Below, in pieces: positions 44,826 through 54,883 of a stretch of 64,000 nt of DNA. This DNA comes from G963667675 sp965249215 (GTDB taxonomy: Bacteria; Chloroflexota; Dehalococcoidia; Lucifugimonadales; UBA3495), in the NCBI GenBank assembly GCA_965249215.1, contig CBDFLN010000002.1:1054001-1118000 (forward strand), given 5' to 3'. Below the pieces are notes generated by a model that was not told the origin of the DNA, did not search any database, and was given only the letters and a program-made list of their open reading frames with translations. The position numbers and the translations under genes are program-made. The first letter of the stretch is position 1. Each line of letters starts with the position of its first letter.

Positions 44826-46625
44826 CTACTCGGCAGGGAACTGTTGGAATATATTTTCGGCAGGGCCAGCCTGGTCCGACAGCATGGCGCTCACCGTCTC
44901 CGCCAATTGGTCGGGGTCGGTAACCGGGGGCAGGCAGACCGTATCCAGGCAAACCAGCGCCCTGGCAGGGGGTTGGAAGTCCTGAGCCAGCACGGGCCTG
45001 ATTTCCAGGCTGGGGTACGGGACGTTGGCCGCCGCCTTGAGCATTTTCAGGGTCCCGGCGTCGCGGGCCGCGCCTTCGACGGTGATCTCCACCGGAGGGT
45101 TAAGCCACAGGTCCACCAGCAGCCCATAGGCGCCGACGAACTCGCCGTTGTCCCTGAAGGTGTTGGCAAAGGCGCTCAACGTCGCCTCGGCCAACCCACG
45201 GTAATCGTCGTTGTTGGCAGCCCAGCTCAACTTTAGGAATCCCAACGCGGCGGCGAGGTTGTCGGCGCAGGGCTTTTCCCGCTCCCGCAGATAGCCCACC
45301 GCATGCGGGTCTACCTCAGCATCGAAGAATCCACCGTTGGCCTGGTCTACGAACCGGTCGACTATTTCCAGGGCCACGCTCGTGGCCCGCCGGAGGAAAT
45401 CTTCCTCGCCGGTGCACCCGTGGGCGGCCACCAGGGCGTTGAGCAGTCCGGCCCAGTCTCCCAGGAATGCGGGGACTTCGCCGGATGCGGCAGGGTTGAA
45501 AACATGGCTAAACCGGCCATCTTGAGCTGCGCCATCCAGAGCCGCCAACAGGTCTAGCCCATGCTGCCGCAACCGGGGACGGTCCAAAGTGTAGGACGCT
45601 TCCAGGAACAGGGACACGGCCTGGGCATTGGCGCCGGCGTAGCAGGACGGGTCCACCGGGGGCGGAGGTTGGTCCCTTCGGGCGTCGAGGGGCAAGGCGA
45701 AGTAGTCGGAATGGGCCCCTTGACTGCCATGTAGCAGCGGCGTGCCTTCGTCCAAGAGGTTGTCCAGAACGTAGTCTATGGCGCCCTCGGCGACTCGCCG
45801 GTAGCGGTCCTCACCCAGCACCTGCCATGCGTCCAAGTACACGCGGGCAAGGCGCAGGTTGTCGTCCAGCAACTTCTCCCGCTGGCCCTCGGACCAGTCA
45901 GCCCCGGCGCAGTAGCGGAAAAACCCGCCCTCTTCTTTATCCCAAAGGCTGCACTCTGTCATCCGGTCAAGGGTCTTGCACAGCATTACCCGGTAAAAGT
46001 CCTCGCCTGTGGTGCGGACGAGGTGGGTCAGCAGACCGAGGATGTGGGCGTTGGGGAACTTGGGTTCCTCGCCGAAACCGCCGTTGGCTGCGTCGTAGGC
46101 GCCAGCTACGGTCCTCGCGGCCCGGTCTACCAGCGACGGTTCGATCTCAGGGCCGGCGGCAATCCGGGCCGTGATCTCTTTCCTGAGGCGCAGCATTTCC
46201 CGCGCGTGTTCGTAAACCCTGGGCTTGTCTTCCCGGTATGCCTCTTTGACCTCCGCCAGCATTGCCAGCAACTGGTCCGGCGGCAGGTAGGTGGCCGCTC
46301 CAATAAAGCCCCCGTGGCCGGTCAAGAATGCGGTGGTGGGCCAGCCGCCCACGTTGTAGCGGGCGTTGATGTCGGGGCGGTGGTCGCTGTCCACACGGAC
46401 GGCTATGAAGTGCCGGGCGATGAAGTCTGCCACGTCGGGGTCGGAGTAGGAAGTCTCATCCATGACGTGGCACCAGTAGCACCACACGGCCGAGACGGCC
46501 AGCAGGACCGGCTTGTTTTCCTCTTGGGCCTTGGAGAAAGCCTCTGCACTCCAGGGGAGCCAATGAATGAGGTGGGCCTGGTTGGGGTTGGGGGAGAACC
46601 GGAAGTTGTAGGCTGTGTCTTTCAA
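44826..46625 (-). CDS. thioredoxin-domain YyaL-like protein
   Basis: 599 residues. An N-terminal thioredoxin-fold domain (DUF255) with VWCYWCHVMDETSY contains a CxxC motif, then NVGGWPTTAFL. The rest is an alpha/alpha barrel like N-acylglucosamine epimerases, with GGFGEEPKFPN and DGGFFDAEVDPHAVGYL-like parts. The protein is widely conserved but its activity is unclear. It is cytoplasmic by sequence. The gap 46626-46875 has no supported gene. Confidence 0.85.
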   Translation of the reverse strand: MKDTAYNFRFSPNPNQAHLIHWLPWSAEAFSKAQEENKPVLLAVSAVWCYWCHVMDETSYSDPDVADFIARHFIAVRVDSDHRPDINARYNVGGWPTTAFLTGHGGFIGAATYLPPDQLLAMLAEVKEAYREDKPRVYEHAREMLRLRKEITARIAAGPEIEPSLVDRAARTVAGAYDAANGGFGEEPKFPNAHILGLLTHLVRTTGEDFYRVMLCKTLDRMTECSLWDKEEGGFFRYCAGADWSEGQREKLLDDNLRLARVYLDAWQVLGEDRYRRVAEGAIDYVLDNLLDEGTPLLHGSQGAHSDYFALPLDARRDQPPPPVDPSCYAGANAQAVSLFLEASYTLDRPRLRQHGLDLLAALDGAAQDGRFSHVFNPAASGEVPAFLGDWAGLLNALVAAHGCTGEEDFLRRATSVALEIVDRFVDQANGGFFDAEVDPHAVGYLREREKPCADNLAAALGFLKLSWAANNDDYRGLAEATLSAFANTFRDNGEFVGAYGLLVDLWLNPPVEITVEGAARDAGTLKMLKAAANVPYPSLEIRPVLAQDFQPPARALVCLDTVCLPPVTDPDQLAETVSAMLSDQAGPAENIFQQFPAE

Positions 46626-46875
46626 GGGTTCAGCGCCTGGCTAGGCATCCGCTCTATCGACAACCGCGAATGTGAAAACGGGGGCAAGGGTCGCCTGGAG
46701 GCTTACGTTAGCATACGGCCCTGGGTTTTTCAATCGAACCGGCTCTCTGGCAAGGAATCTCATAGTAGGGGCGCGGCCGTGCTCAGAGCCTGTGTATGGG
46801 TCTTTTTTCGTTGTCCCGAACTCCCACAGAATGGTAGAATGGCGGGTGTAAGAACACGCCTATGACAAGGTTTGA

Positions 46876-47163
46876 ATGAGAAACTCAGATAGGAAGCCTC
46901 CAATCCGCCCGCGGGACGAGATAGCCCGTCTGGGCGACGAGATATACGAGCGGGAGATCCGGCCCCAAGTTGAGGCGGACCACGACGGGGAGATCGTTTC
47001 CATCGATGTGGACAGCGGCAGTTGGGCCATCGGAGACAACATTCTTGAAGCGGTGGACCGCCTGCGGGCGCAGCGCCCGGAGGCTATCGACGTCTGGTCC
47101 CTGCGGGTAGGCTACCGGGCCGCGCACAAGTTCGGAGGCGGGTCCCTGGGGACTGTCAGGTGA
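46876..47163 (+). CDS. small partner of a retropepsin-like protein
   Basis: A 95-residue protein containing IYEREIRPQVEADHDGEIVSI and a short beta-alpha pattern, resembling proteins encoded before clan AA proteases. Its stop overlaps the next GTG start (47160-47163). It parallels the pair at 25566-26314. Confidence 0.55.
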   Translation: MRNSDRKPPIRPRDEIARLGDEIYEREIRPQVEADHDGEIVSIDVDSGSWAIGDNILEAVDRLRAQRPEAIDVWSLRVGYRAAHKFGGGSLGTVR

Positions 47164-47498
47164 TACTGGGGACGGTAAATGACGCCTATGAAGCTGTCAT
47201 ATCCCTCACCGTGCGAGGCCCAACGGGGCAGTCGAGAGAAGTAGATGCCGTGATAGACACCGGCTTCACGGGCTTTCTGTCGTTGACCTCGGCACTGGCT
47301 ACGGAATTGGGATTGCCCTTCCTGACTAACGAATCGGCGCTTCTGGCCGACGGCAGCCTAGTAACGTTCAGCGTCCACGACGCCATGACCCTCTGGGACG
47401 GCCAGCCCCGGCGCGTTTATGCCCATCTTTCTGAGCCCTTCCAGACCACGCCCCTTCCCGTCCCTGGAGGCATTGGAGCAACTTGCCAACAAGTATAA
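47160..47498 (+). CDS. retropepsin-like protein, C-terminus atypical
   Basis: 112 residues. VDAVIDTGFTGFLSL has the aspartic protease DTG motif and the following strand pattern of clan AA proteins. The usual LLGMDLL-type ending is absent and the C-terminus reads PLPVPGGIGATCQQV, so a frameshift or truncation is possible. Catalysis by a dimer remains possible because DTG is intact. The gap to 47721 includes a REP-like motif at about 47538-47600 and nothing coding. Confidence 0.6.
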   Translation: MILGTVNDAYEAVISLTVRGPTGQSREVDAVIDTGFTGFLSLTSALATELGLPFLTNESALLADGSLVTFSVHDAMTLWDGQPRRVYAHLSEPFQTTPLPVPGGIGATCQQV

Positions 47499-47721
47499 CT
47501 TGGGAGAACGTGCGGGCTTTTCCTAACTTGGCCCCTAGATTCCAACTCGGGGGCCGGAATGATTGTTACGAAAGTGTCTCCGCGCGCGGAGATGACGGGA
47601 AGAGGGGAGCGGACTAACGGCGCGTAGGGGGAAAGATTTTTCGCTCCAACCTGGTTGGGTCTGCCGGTTTTGCGGGCGGGGGAAGCGGCATCAAGCCTGG
47701 GTAACGCCCAACGGCCGCCGG

Positions 47722-49077
47722 TCAGCCTTCCAGTGGAGGAGAGAGGTGCAGGTCCAGGGCAGACTCGCACCAGCGGGCGGCCGCCAACAAGCGCGGCTCT
47801 TGGAAGCGGGCCGCGGCTAGCTGGATTCCCAAGGGCAGCCCGGACTCGGCCAGGCCTGAGGGGATTGTAATGGCCGGGAGGCCGCAATAGGTCCAAGGCC
47901 CCTGGAATAAAGGGTTGCCGGTGTTGGTCAGGTCGGCCAAGGCGGGGGTTGGAGTAGTGGGGGTCAGCAGCACGTCGGCCCTTCCCGACAGCGACTGAGC
48001 GTTGGCAATGAACTGGGTGCGCCGCTCCAGCGCCCTGGAGTATGCCAGGGCGTCGGTCTCAAGGCCGCGGCGCAGCAACTCCCGCAGCTTGGGTTGGTAG
48101 TCCTGGGACTGCCGCCGGTACATTGGTTCATGGAAGGCGCCGGCTTCGACAGCCATGATTGTCCGCTGGTCTTCGACGGACTCCTCAATGCCCTCCGGGG
48201 ACGGCAGGTCTTCTATAGCGGCCCCGGCCTTGCTCAACAGCTCCACGACGTGGCTCACGTGCCGCCTGGTTTCCGGGTCGGCATTGTCTTGGAAGAATCC
48301 CTGGAGCAGGCCGATGCGAGGCGCTTGGGGTGACTCCAAAGCTGTCAGGTAGTCGTGCGTCCTGCGGCGGGAGGCTACGGGGTCCTGCAGGTCATGGCCA
48401 GCCATGACCTGCAGGAGCAGGGCCGAGTCTTCCACGGTGCGGGTCATCCAACCTACGGTGTCCAGGGACCAGCTGACGGGAATGACGCCGTGACGGCTCA
48501 CCCGTCCGTAGGTTGGCTTGAGGCCGACCACGCCGTTGTAGGAAGCGGGGCGAAGAACAGAGCCGACGGTCTGGGAGCCCAGGGCAGCCGGGCACATGCC
48601 GGCGGCCACCGCCGCCGCAGAGCCGCTGCTGGACCCTCCCGGCGTATGGGCCGGGTTCCAGGGGTTCAGAGTCGGCGATGGGTCCAGGCAAGCGAATTCG
48701 GTGGTTATCGTTTTACCCAGGATGATTGCTCCGGCTTCTTTCAGCCGTTCCACAGTCGCGGCGTCGAAGTCCGGGACGAAATCGGCGTAGACCTTGGAGC
48801 AGGCGGTTGTGGGGATGCCGGCCGTATAGTAAATGTCCTTGACTCCGACGGGCACGCCGTGGAGGGGGCCTACGGCGGAGCCTGCCAGCGCCTGCCGCGT
48901 CTTTTCCTCCGCTTCGGCCCGAGCCGCCTCCCGGTCCAGGTATACCCATGCCTTCAACCGGGGTTCCAGGCGGTCGATGCGGACCAGCAAAGACTCCATG
49001 AGGTCGGACGGCGATAGTTGGCCTTCCCGGACCAGGCGGGCGGCTTGGGCTGCGGTCAGTTCATACGGCTGGGACAT
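47722..49077 (-). CDS. amidase, GatA-like
   Basis: 451 residues of the amidase-signature family. Lys in VGVKDIYYT, serines in PGGSSSGSAAAVAAG and SQTVGSVLRPASYNG form the Ser-cisSer-Lys triad. No gatB or gatC is nearby, so it is probably a free amidase rather than the tRNA amidotransferase subunit. ATG at 49077. Confidence 0.85.
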   Translation of the reverse strand: MSQPYELTAAQAARLVREGQLSPSDLMESLLVRIDRLEPRLKAWVYLDREAARAEAEEKTRQALAGSAVGPLHGVPVGVKDIYYTAGIPTTACSKVYADFVPDFDAATVERLKEAGAIILGKTITTEFACLDPSPTLNPWNPAHTPGGSSSGSAAAVAAGMCPAALGSQTVGSVLRPASYNGVVGLKPTYGRVSRHGVIPVSWSLDTVGWMTRTVEDSALLLQVMAGHDLQDPVASRRRTHDYLTALESPQAPRIGLLQGFFQDNADPETRRHVSHVVELLSKAGAAIEDLPSPEGIEESVEDQRTIMAVEAGAFHEPMYRRQSQDYQPKLRELLRRGLETDALAYSRALERRTQFIANAQSLSGRADVLLTPTTPTPALADLTNTGNPLFQGPWTYCGLPAITIPSGLAESGLPLGIQLAAARFQEPRLLAAARWCESALDLHLSPPLEG

Positions 49078-49208
49078 CGATCACTCCAAAGTTGGTGCGG
49101 GACCTCTCCGGCAGAAGAGGGAATGGTATATCCGCTGCCGAATCATAGCCCATTCAGCGACTACGCCGCAACGCGGCGGCATAGACGGCCAACAACCCGT
49201 CCTGCCGT

Positions 49209-49217
49209 TGGTATAAT
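49209..49217 (+). promoter_or_regulatory. extended -10 promoter upstream of glmU
   Basis: TGGTATAAT is an extended -10 element 54 bases upstream of the glmU ATG. No good -35 is seen. Confidence 0.45.
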
Positions 49218-49270
49218 CTCCAAGTGCGGCGAAGCGGGTCAACCCCGCAGAATTGATGAGAGGTGTCGCT

Positions 49271-50629
49271 ATGGGCCAATGGGCCGGAGTTATCCTGGCA
49301 GCCGGAGCCGGCGCAAGAATGAAGTCTCGACTCCCCAAGGCGCTTCACCCCGTGTGCGGCAAGGAGATGATTCGATACCCTGTTGAACTGCTCCGGCAAC
49401 TGGGAATCGACAAGGTTGCAGTGGTCGTGTCACCGGACAATAGCCAGGACGTGCGCACGCTGCTGGGGGACACAGTAGAATACGCGGTCCAATCCGAGCC
49501 TCTGGGCACAGGCGACGCCCTGTTGCAGGCCCGAGAATCGCCGGCAGGCAAAGCCGACAACCTGGTGGTGTTGTATGGGGACACTCCGTTGGTGAGATAC
49601 GACACCGTCAAGCAAATGACGGCGTCCCACCTGGAAAGCGGCGCCGTTATGTCAATCCTGGTGGGCAATGTTCCCGCGGTCAATGACCTAGGTCAGGTGC
49701 TCCGTGACCAGTCGGGCAGGATAACGGGCATCGTCGAAGCCGCGGACGGGGACACCGACCCACACTCGCCCGGAGAGATAAACGGGGGCGTTTACTGCTT
49801 CTCGGCTTCCTGGCTGTGGGAAAACTTGGAGGGCATCGCTCCCGGCCCCACGGGGGAGCGTTACGTCACGTCGTTGGTAGCAGCCGGGGCCGCAGCAGGA
49901 AGGGGGATCGTGGGAGTGGCCGCCCAGGACCCCGGCGAGTTGCAGGGAGTCAACAATCGCATTCAACTGGCCCAGGTGGAGGGTGACCTGCGCCGGCGCA
50001 TTCGCCATGAATGGATGCTGGCCGGGGTCACTATGGCCGACCCGGACTCGGTGTTCATTGATGCCGACGTTTCAATAGGCCAGGACACCGTGCTTTTGCC
50101 CAACACCATGCTGCTGGGCAAGACGACAATTGGCACAGGGTGCGAAGTGGGGCCTGGCTCGGCTATACGGGACTCTATGATAGGCAATCGATGCCGGGTT
50201 ACCGCATCGATGCTGGAAGGGGCCTCCATCGAGGACGGGGTCCGCGTCGGCCCGTTCAGCCACCTGCGGCCGGGGTCCTACCTGGAGGCCGGAGTCCACG
50301 TCGGCAATTTTGCCGAAATCAAGGAAAGCAGGCTAGGAGCCGGGGTTATGATGGGCCATTTCGGGTACGTTGGCGATGCCTCGGTAGGAGCCGGAGCGAA
50401 CCTTGGGGCAGGAATGGTTACCTGCAACTACGACGGACGCGACAAACACCGCACCGTGATAGAATCGAACGCTTTTGTGGGGTGCGACACCATGCTGGTG
50501 GCGCCGGTGAAAGTCGGGGCGGGGGCTGCAACCGGCGCCGGCGCCGTGGTAACCGCCGACGTCCCCCCCGGTAGACTGGCTGTGGGTGTCCCTGCTAGAA
50601 TAAGGAAAATTGAGACAACCGACGACTGA
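49271..50629 (+). CDS. glmU: bifunctional GlmU
   Basis: N-acetylglucosamine-1-phosphate uridylyltransferase and glucosamine-1-phosphate acetyltransferase, making UDP-GlcNAc. The N-terminal LAAGAGARMKSRLPK is the UTP-binding loop; the C-terminal half is a left-handed beta helix (hexapeptide repeats from about residue 250). ATG at 49271 follows GAGAGGTG; two upstream in-frame starts (49253, 49256) are less likely. 452 residues. Confidence 0.95.
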   Translation: MGQWAGVILAAGAGARMKSRLPKALHPVCGKEMIRYPVELLRQLGIDKVAVVVSPDNSQDVRTLLGDTVEYAVQSEPLGTGDALLQARESPAGKADNLVVLYGDTPLVRYDTVKQMTASHLESGAVMSILVGNVPAVNDLGQVLRDQSGRITGIVEAADGDTDPHSPGEINGGVYCFSASWLWENLEGIAPGPTGERYVTSLVAAGAAAGRGIVGVAAQDPGELQGVNNRIQLAQVEGDLRRRIRHEWMLAGVTMADPDSVFIDADVSIGQDTVLLPNTMLLGKTTIGTGCEVGPGSAIRDSMIGNRCRVTASMLEGASIEDGVRVGPFSHLRPGSYLEAGVHVGNFAEIKESRLGAGVMMGHFGYVGDASVGAGANLGAGMVTCNYDGRDKHRTVIESNAFVGCDTMLVAPVKVGAGAATGAGAVVTADVPPGRLAVGVPARIRKIETTDD

Positions 50630-50692
50630 CCTCCTGGTGGCGCCGACCTGCCAGCGCCGTTGCGGCCCGTTCCAACCGGGAGGGGTAAGGTA

Positions 50693-51901
50693 GTGGATAC
50701 AGACAGCTTACCATCAACCCTGGTTTTCGTTGCGTTTCTCCTCTTTTTCGCCTTCTTGAGCTTGGCCCGCAAGGCCGGCAGACCGTCCCCTGCGGCCTCC
50801 TCGTTCGGCAAATCAACTCCATGGCCCGGGTCTCTAGTATCGTGGCTCAAGTATGCCTGCGTCATAGCCTGCGCCCTCTCCGGCCTGGCGTTGATTCACA
50901 GCACCGGCACCTTCGCCTGGTGGCCCGCCGCATTCCTGGCCCTTGCCCTGTTGTTGATCCTGGCCGTCGTCGACCAGGCTCTCGGCTTAATCGTTAAGCG
51001 CCCGGCTTGGGCCGGTTCACCCTGGGGCAGGACTCTGAACCGGTTGGCAACCTGGCCAAGCCGGGGAGGGTTCCTAGCAGCTTCCAACGGCGCCGCCGCG
51101 GACAGGGGCGACGCGGACGCCTCCGGCGACCCCACGTCAGGCCGCGGAGAGCCCGCCATCACAGAGGCGGACCTTGTCAGCCTGGACCACCGCGACCGGG
51201 AGATGCTGCGGTCGATACTGCGACTGGACGTTACGACAGCCCGGGAGATTATGGTGCCCCGGTTGGACATGTTGGCGGTGGCCGCCGACGACAGCCTGGT
51301 GCAGGTCTCGAAGCTAATAATCAACAGCGGACACAGCCGGCTGCCCGTCTACGAGGACACCACCGACAATATACTGGGCATCATTCATTCGAGAGACGTG
51401 ATGGAGGCCATCGCCGGCGGCGACATCACAGCCGACATCCGCGACTTGGTCCGGGAGGCTTTCATCATCCCGGAGACCAAGCGGATTGACGACCTATTGG
51501 AGGAATTGCAGGTCCGGGGTGTTCAAATGGCCCTGGTGGTGGACGAATACGGCGGCACCGAAGGCCTGGTCACCATGGAAGACGTGCTGGAAGAGATAGT
51601 GGGTGAAATCGAGGACGAGTTCTCTCGGACGAAAGAAGCCGAAATAGTACACCTACCCGACGGGGCGGTCCTCGTGGACGCGGGGATAGCCACCGACGCC
51701 GTGGATGAGATGTTCGGAACCAGCATCGACAGCGCCGATGTGGACACCGTTGGCGGATACGTCTACCACAGCCTGGGCAAGATTCCCCAACTCGGCGACG
51801 TGGTCACTACCGAGAACCTGCACATCAAGGTGGTGTCCATCCTGGGACGGCGCTTACGCAAGCTGCGCATCCAAAGGACTGAGAACAGCCCCTCTGACTA
51901 G
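50693..51901 (+). CDS. hemolysin/CorC-type CBS-domain membrane protein
   Basis: Two or three N-terminal membrane helices, then MVPRLDMLAVAADD (the DUF21-CBS signature region), paired CBS domains (SRLPVYEDTTDNILGIIHSR and MALVVDEYGGTEGLVTMEDV) and the CorC_HlyC transporter-associated domain. The DUF21 part is shorter than usual. GTG at 50693 gives 402 residues. Its stop overlaps that of the sortase on the opposite strand at CTAG (51898-51901). Confidence 0.8.
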   Translation: MDTDSLPSTLVFVAFLLFFAFLSLARKAGRPSPAASSFGKSTPWPGSLVSWLKYACVIACALSGLALIHSTGTFAWWPAAFLALALLLILAVVDQALGLIVKRPAWAGSPWGRTLNRLATWPSRGGFLAASNGAAADRGDADASGDPTSGRGEPAITEADLVSLDHRDREMLRSILRLDVTTAREIMVPRLDMLAVAADDSLVQVSKLIINSGHSRLPVYEDTTDNILGIIHSRDVMEAIAGGDITADIRDLVREAFIIPETKRIDDLLEELQVRGVQMALVVDEYGGTEGLVTMEDVLEEIVGEIEDEFSRTKEAEIVHLPDGAVLVDAGIATDAVDEMFGTSIDSADVDTVGGYVYHSLGKIPQLGDVVTTENLHIKVVSILGRRLRKLRIQRTENSPSD

Positions 51902-52818
51902 ATGTTAATCTTCTGGGCGACCAGCTCCCCGGTTATTACCAGCCGGTGGTCGTATACCCAGCGAGGGACACACGACACCAGGTGGATTGTAGCCTCCCCT
52001 GTGTCGTACAGGCTCAAGTCTTCCTGGTGGACAACCTCGGATGACGTGACCCGGTACAGGAACTGCTGTCCACCATTGTCTGCAACGATGAACACTTCCT
52101 CGCCGTTGCGCAGTTTCTCGGCTATATCACCCAGGTTGAAGAACACCGAGCCCTCTCCGCCGATGGGGCTCTCGGTGTGCCCGAAAAACCACGAGCTTCC
52201 CCGCTCCCCGGCGTTGGCAGTCTCCGGGATATGCCCGATGGTATTGGAGGGAGTCTCGTAAGCGCGGCTCCCGCCCAGTTCCAATATCTCCAACTCATCT
52301 ACTGAAGAGTCGATGCCAATACTGGGGACCATCAGCCTGGTGGCGGCCGGGTAGATGCCGTCGTAAGCCAGATCGTCCAACTCTACCGGGGTAAACCCTG
52401 TAAGCAACGCCTCCTCGATATAGGACATGGGCTCGTAAGCCAGGGGGTTGCTCCAGTGCCGGGGGTCCAAGGCGTCCCCGGGGTACAGCTCCTCCGAATC
52501 TATCGCAGCGGGAGCAACGACGGGAGCAACGATGGGAACCACCCTGGCCTGCACCGGGGTTTCCCGGGTTTCAACAACCGGCTGCCTGACGGCCGCGGAG
52601 CCGGGCTCGCTGATCGGGTGAACGCCCGCAGTGGCCGGCTCCTGGGCAGCGGCGTTTAAATCGCCCAAATCGGCCCGCGCCACCTCAGCGTAGCCGTAGT
52701 AGGCACCGCCGGAGGCCAGCAGCAACGCCCCAACTACAATCAGGCATATACCCGTATACTTGGCTACCTGCCGCCGGAAACGGCCCCGGAGCAGTAAATA
52801 ATCATATCCGGCTTCCAT
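51898..52818 (-). CDS. sortase
   Basis: 306 residues. One N-terminal signal-anchor helix (YTGICLIVVGALLLASGG) and an alanine/proline-rich stalk place the domain outside. Catalytic residues are H214 (FFGHTESP), C283 (HLVSCVPR) and R292 (DHRLVITGEL). The class is close to class D/E by the short loop. No LPxTG substrate gene is adjacent. Confidence 0.85.
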   Translation of the reverse strand: MEAGYDYLLLRGRFRRQVAKYTGICLIVVGALLLASGGAYYGYAEVARADLGDLNAAAQEPATAGVHPISEPGSAAVRQPVVETRETPVQARVVPIVAPVVAPAAIDSEELYPGDALDPRHWSNPLAYEPMSYIEEALLTGFTPVELDDLAYDGIYPAATRLMVPSIGIDSSVDELEILELGGSRAYETPSNTIGHIPETANAGERGSSWFFGHTESPIGGEGSVFFNLGDIAEKLRNGEEVFIVADNGGQQFLYRVTSSEVVHQEDLSLYDTGEATIHLVSCVPRWVYDHRLVITGELVAQKINI

Positions 52819-52954
52819 GCTACCTCTACATCACAGGAAATAGCCAACGAATCACTGGAGACTGACTTGGATACGACATCCGTTGGCCCATCATCACCAC
52901 CCACCTGCCGCCAGACCTGGATATCTCAGGAAAAGGGGACTTGCACCGAGAGCA

Positions 52955-53167
52955 CTAACGTACTCGAGGTGCGTTCAAGTTACCGGGGGTAATGGGTTCG
53001 TTGACGTAAATGTCACCGTTGCGGATCTTGAGGTTGAACCCACAGGAGGGGTTTGTGCAGACCCACGCTTTGTAATGGACGGAGGCCCCCTGGCCGCCGT
53101 AGTCGGACAGCGGAACCAGCTGTCCTATATCGCAACTTAAACACTTTGGTGTGACCGGCTCTTCCAC
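52955..53167 (-). CDS. small zinc-ribbon protein (70 aa)
   Basis: CLSC and CTNPSC pairs form a zinc ribbon. GTG at 53167 with GGAGGGGG upstream is favoured over ATG at 53194. Upstream and downstream gaps (52819-52954 and 53168-53310) hold no other gene. Possible role in RNA or transcription binding. Confidence 0.6.
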   Translation of the reverse strand: MEEPVTPKCLSCDIGQLVPLSDYGGQGASVHYKAWVCTNPSCGFNLKIRNGDIYVNEPITPGNLNAPRVR

Positions 53168-53310
53168 TGAAACCCCCTCCCGATTTAGCCTCAAGCGGAG
53201 TATAGCACCCTGATTTTGCCGCTAACAATAAATTAAACGGCCTCGATTGACGAGTTTGGAGGAGAAAACCGTCAATCAGCTATAAACGTCCCACGGATGG
53301 GCCTTGGCTA

Positions 53311-54879
53311 CTATTCCAAATAGTCCTTCAGCTTCCTGGAACGGGTGGGGTGGCGCAGTTTGCGCAGGGCCTTGGCTTCTATTTGCCGAATGCGCTCCCG
53401 CGTGACCCCGAACTCCCTGCCAACTTCTTCCAGGGTACGGCTGCGGCCATCTTCCAATCCGAAACGAAGTTGCAACACCCTGGATTCCCGGTCGGTCAGC
53501 GTATGCAATACCTCGTCCACCTGCTCCTTCAAGAGTTGAATAGAAGCGGCGTCTGCGGGCGCGGGCGCGTTGCGGTCTTCTATGAAGTCCCCCAGGTGGG
53601 AGTCTTCTTCCTCGCCGATGGGCGTTTCCAGGGACACCGGCTCCTGGGAAATCTTCATGATTTCCTCTACCTTTTCGGGGCCGATTTCCATGGCGACGCC
53701 GATTTCCTCGGGCGTGGGCTCTCGCCCATACTCCTGGAGCAACCGCCGGTGCTGGCGCATCAGCTTGTTAATGGTCTCGACCATGTGGACCGGTATGCGA
53801 ATTGTGCGGGCCTGGTCGGCAATGGCGCGGGTAATGGCCTGCCTGATCCACCATGTAGCGTAGGTGCTGAACTTGTAGCCCTTGCGGTAATCGAACTTCT
53901 CCACCGCCCGAATCAGGCCTATATTGCCCTCCTGGATCATATCCAACAGGGCCATGCCTCGCCCGATGTACTTCTTGGCCACGCTCACCACCAACCGCAG
54001 GTTGGCCTCGGTCAAATGCGACTGGGCCCGGGCGGCGTCGGCATCGACGCGCCTGAAATAACCCCTGAACAAGGGCTCCATGCGCTGCAATTCTTCAATG
54101 CAGCGCGGTTGCGCCATAACCTCTATTACCTGGTCCAGGGTGCAGTCCCCCAGCGCGTCAAAGGCGTCTGGGGGAACCAACCAACTGCTCAGGGACAGGT
54201 TTACCACCCGAACGTACACACTTTCCGGGTATTCGCAAATGTTATCCGCCACCCCGGCCAGCAACTCTTGAGACACCTCTGCGTCGATAGCATCCCGCAG
54301 TGTCTGGTTGTCGGCGATCTGGGATAACTTTAAGTTGTCGGGCAATCCCAACTCCGTGCCCAAAGCGGCGACCAAGGGTGATGCAGCGACTACCCGGAGC
54401 AAAAGGACGCGGGTCGCCTCCCAAGCCCTGGCCGGTCTACCCTCCGAGTTTTCGAATTTCTTTCTCAGCGCTTGGAGGTGTTTGCCGCCTTCGATCTTGC
54501 GGGCCAGCGCCCGCTCGTCGCGGGAGGTCAACAACCGTACGCGGCCTATCTCCCGAAGGTACATCCTGACCGGGTCGTCCAAGACCTCGACGGTTTCGGC
54601 CTCAGGTTCCCAGTCAACGTCTTCGCTCTCGGCTTCGCTGGGAGCGTCAGTACCCTGGTCCGGGGACTTTTCCTCCGTTGAAGCGTCATCCCACTGCTCA
54701 TCTGCCGTTTCCACGGCCACGTCGGTAGATTGCCTGCTAAGGCCGTTGCCCGCGACTATGGCTGCGTCGTCGGCAGCCTCCTTCACACCCCGGAATATGT
54801 CCAGGATCCGGTCTGTCGCTTCATTGGTTTCCAGATATTCTTCCGGGTTGAGTTCCCTGCTGTCGTTGCGTCGTATCAT
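53311..54879 (-). CDS. rpoD: primary sigma factor
   Basis: 522 residues. The variable acidic N-terminus precedes region 1.2 (DPVRMYLREIG), region 2 (LVVSVAKKYIGRGMALLDMI, then YATWWIRQAITRAI) and region 4 (LEEVGREFGVTRERIRQIEA). It directs housekeeping transcription. It starts four bases after the dnaG stop, forming the common dnaG-rpoD operon. Confidence 0.96.
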   Translation of the reverse strand: MIRRNDSRELNPEEYLETNEATDRILDIFRGVKEAADDAAIVAGNGLSRQSTDVAVETADEQWDDASTEEKSPDQGTDAPSEAESEDVDWEPEAETVEVLDDPVRMYLREIGRVRLLTSRDERALARKIEGGKHLQALRKKFENSEGRPARAWEATRVLLLRVVAASPLVAALGTELGLPDNLKLSQIADNQTLRDAIDAEVSQELLAGVADNICEYPESVYVRVVNLSLSSWLVPPDAFDALGDCTLDQVIEVMAQPRCIEELQRMEPLFRGYFRRVDADAARAQSHLTEANLRLVVSVAKKYIGRGMALLDMIQEGNIGLIRAVEKFDYRKGYKFSTYATWWIRQAITRAIADQARTIRIPVHMVETINKLMRQHRRLLQEYGREPTPEEIGVAMEIGPEKVEEIMKISQEPVSLETPIGEEEDSHLGDFIEDRNAPAPADAASIQLLKEQVDEVLHTLTDRESRVLQLRFGLEDGRSRTLEEVGREFGVTRERIRQIEAKALRKLRHPTRSRKLKDYLE

Positions 54880-54883
54880 GTAT

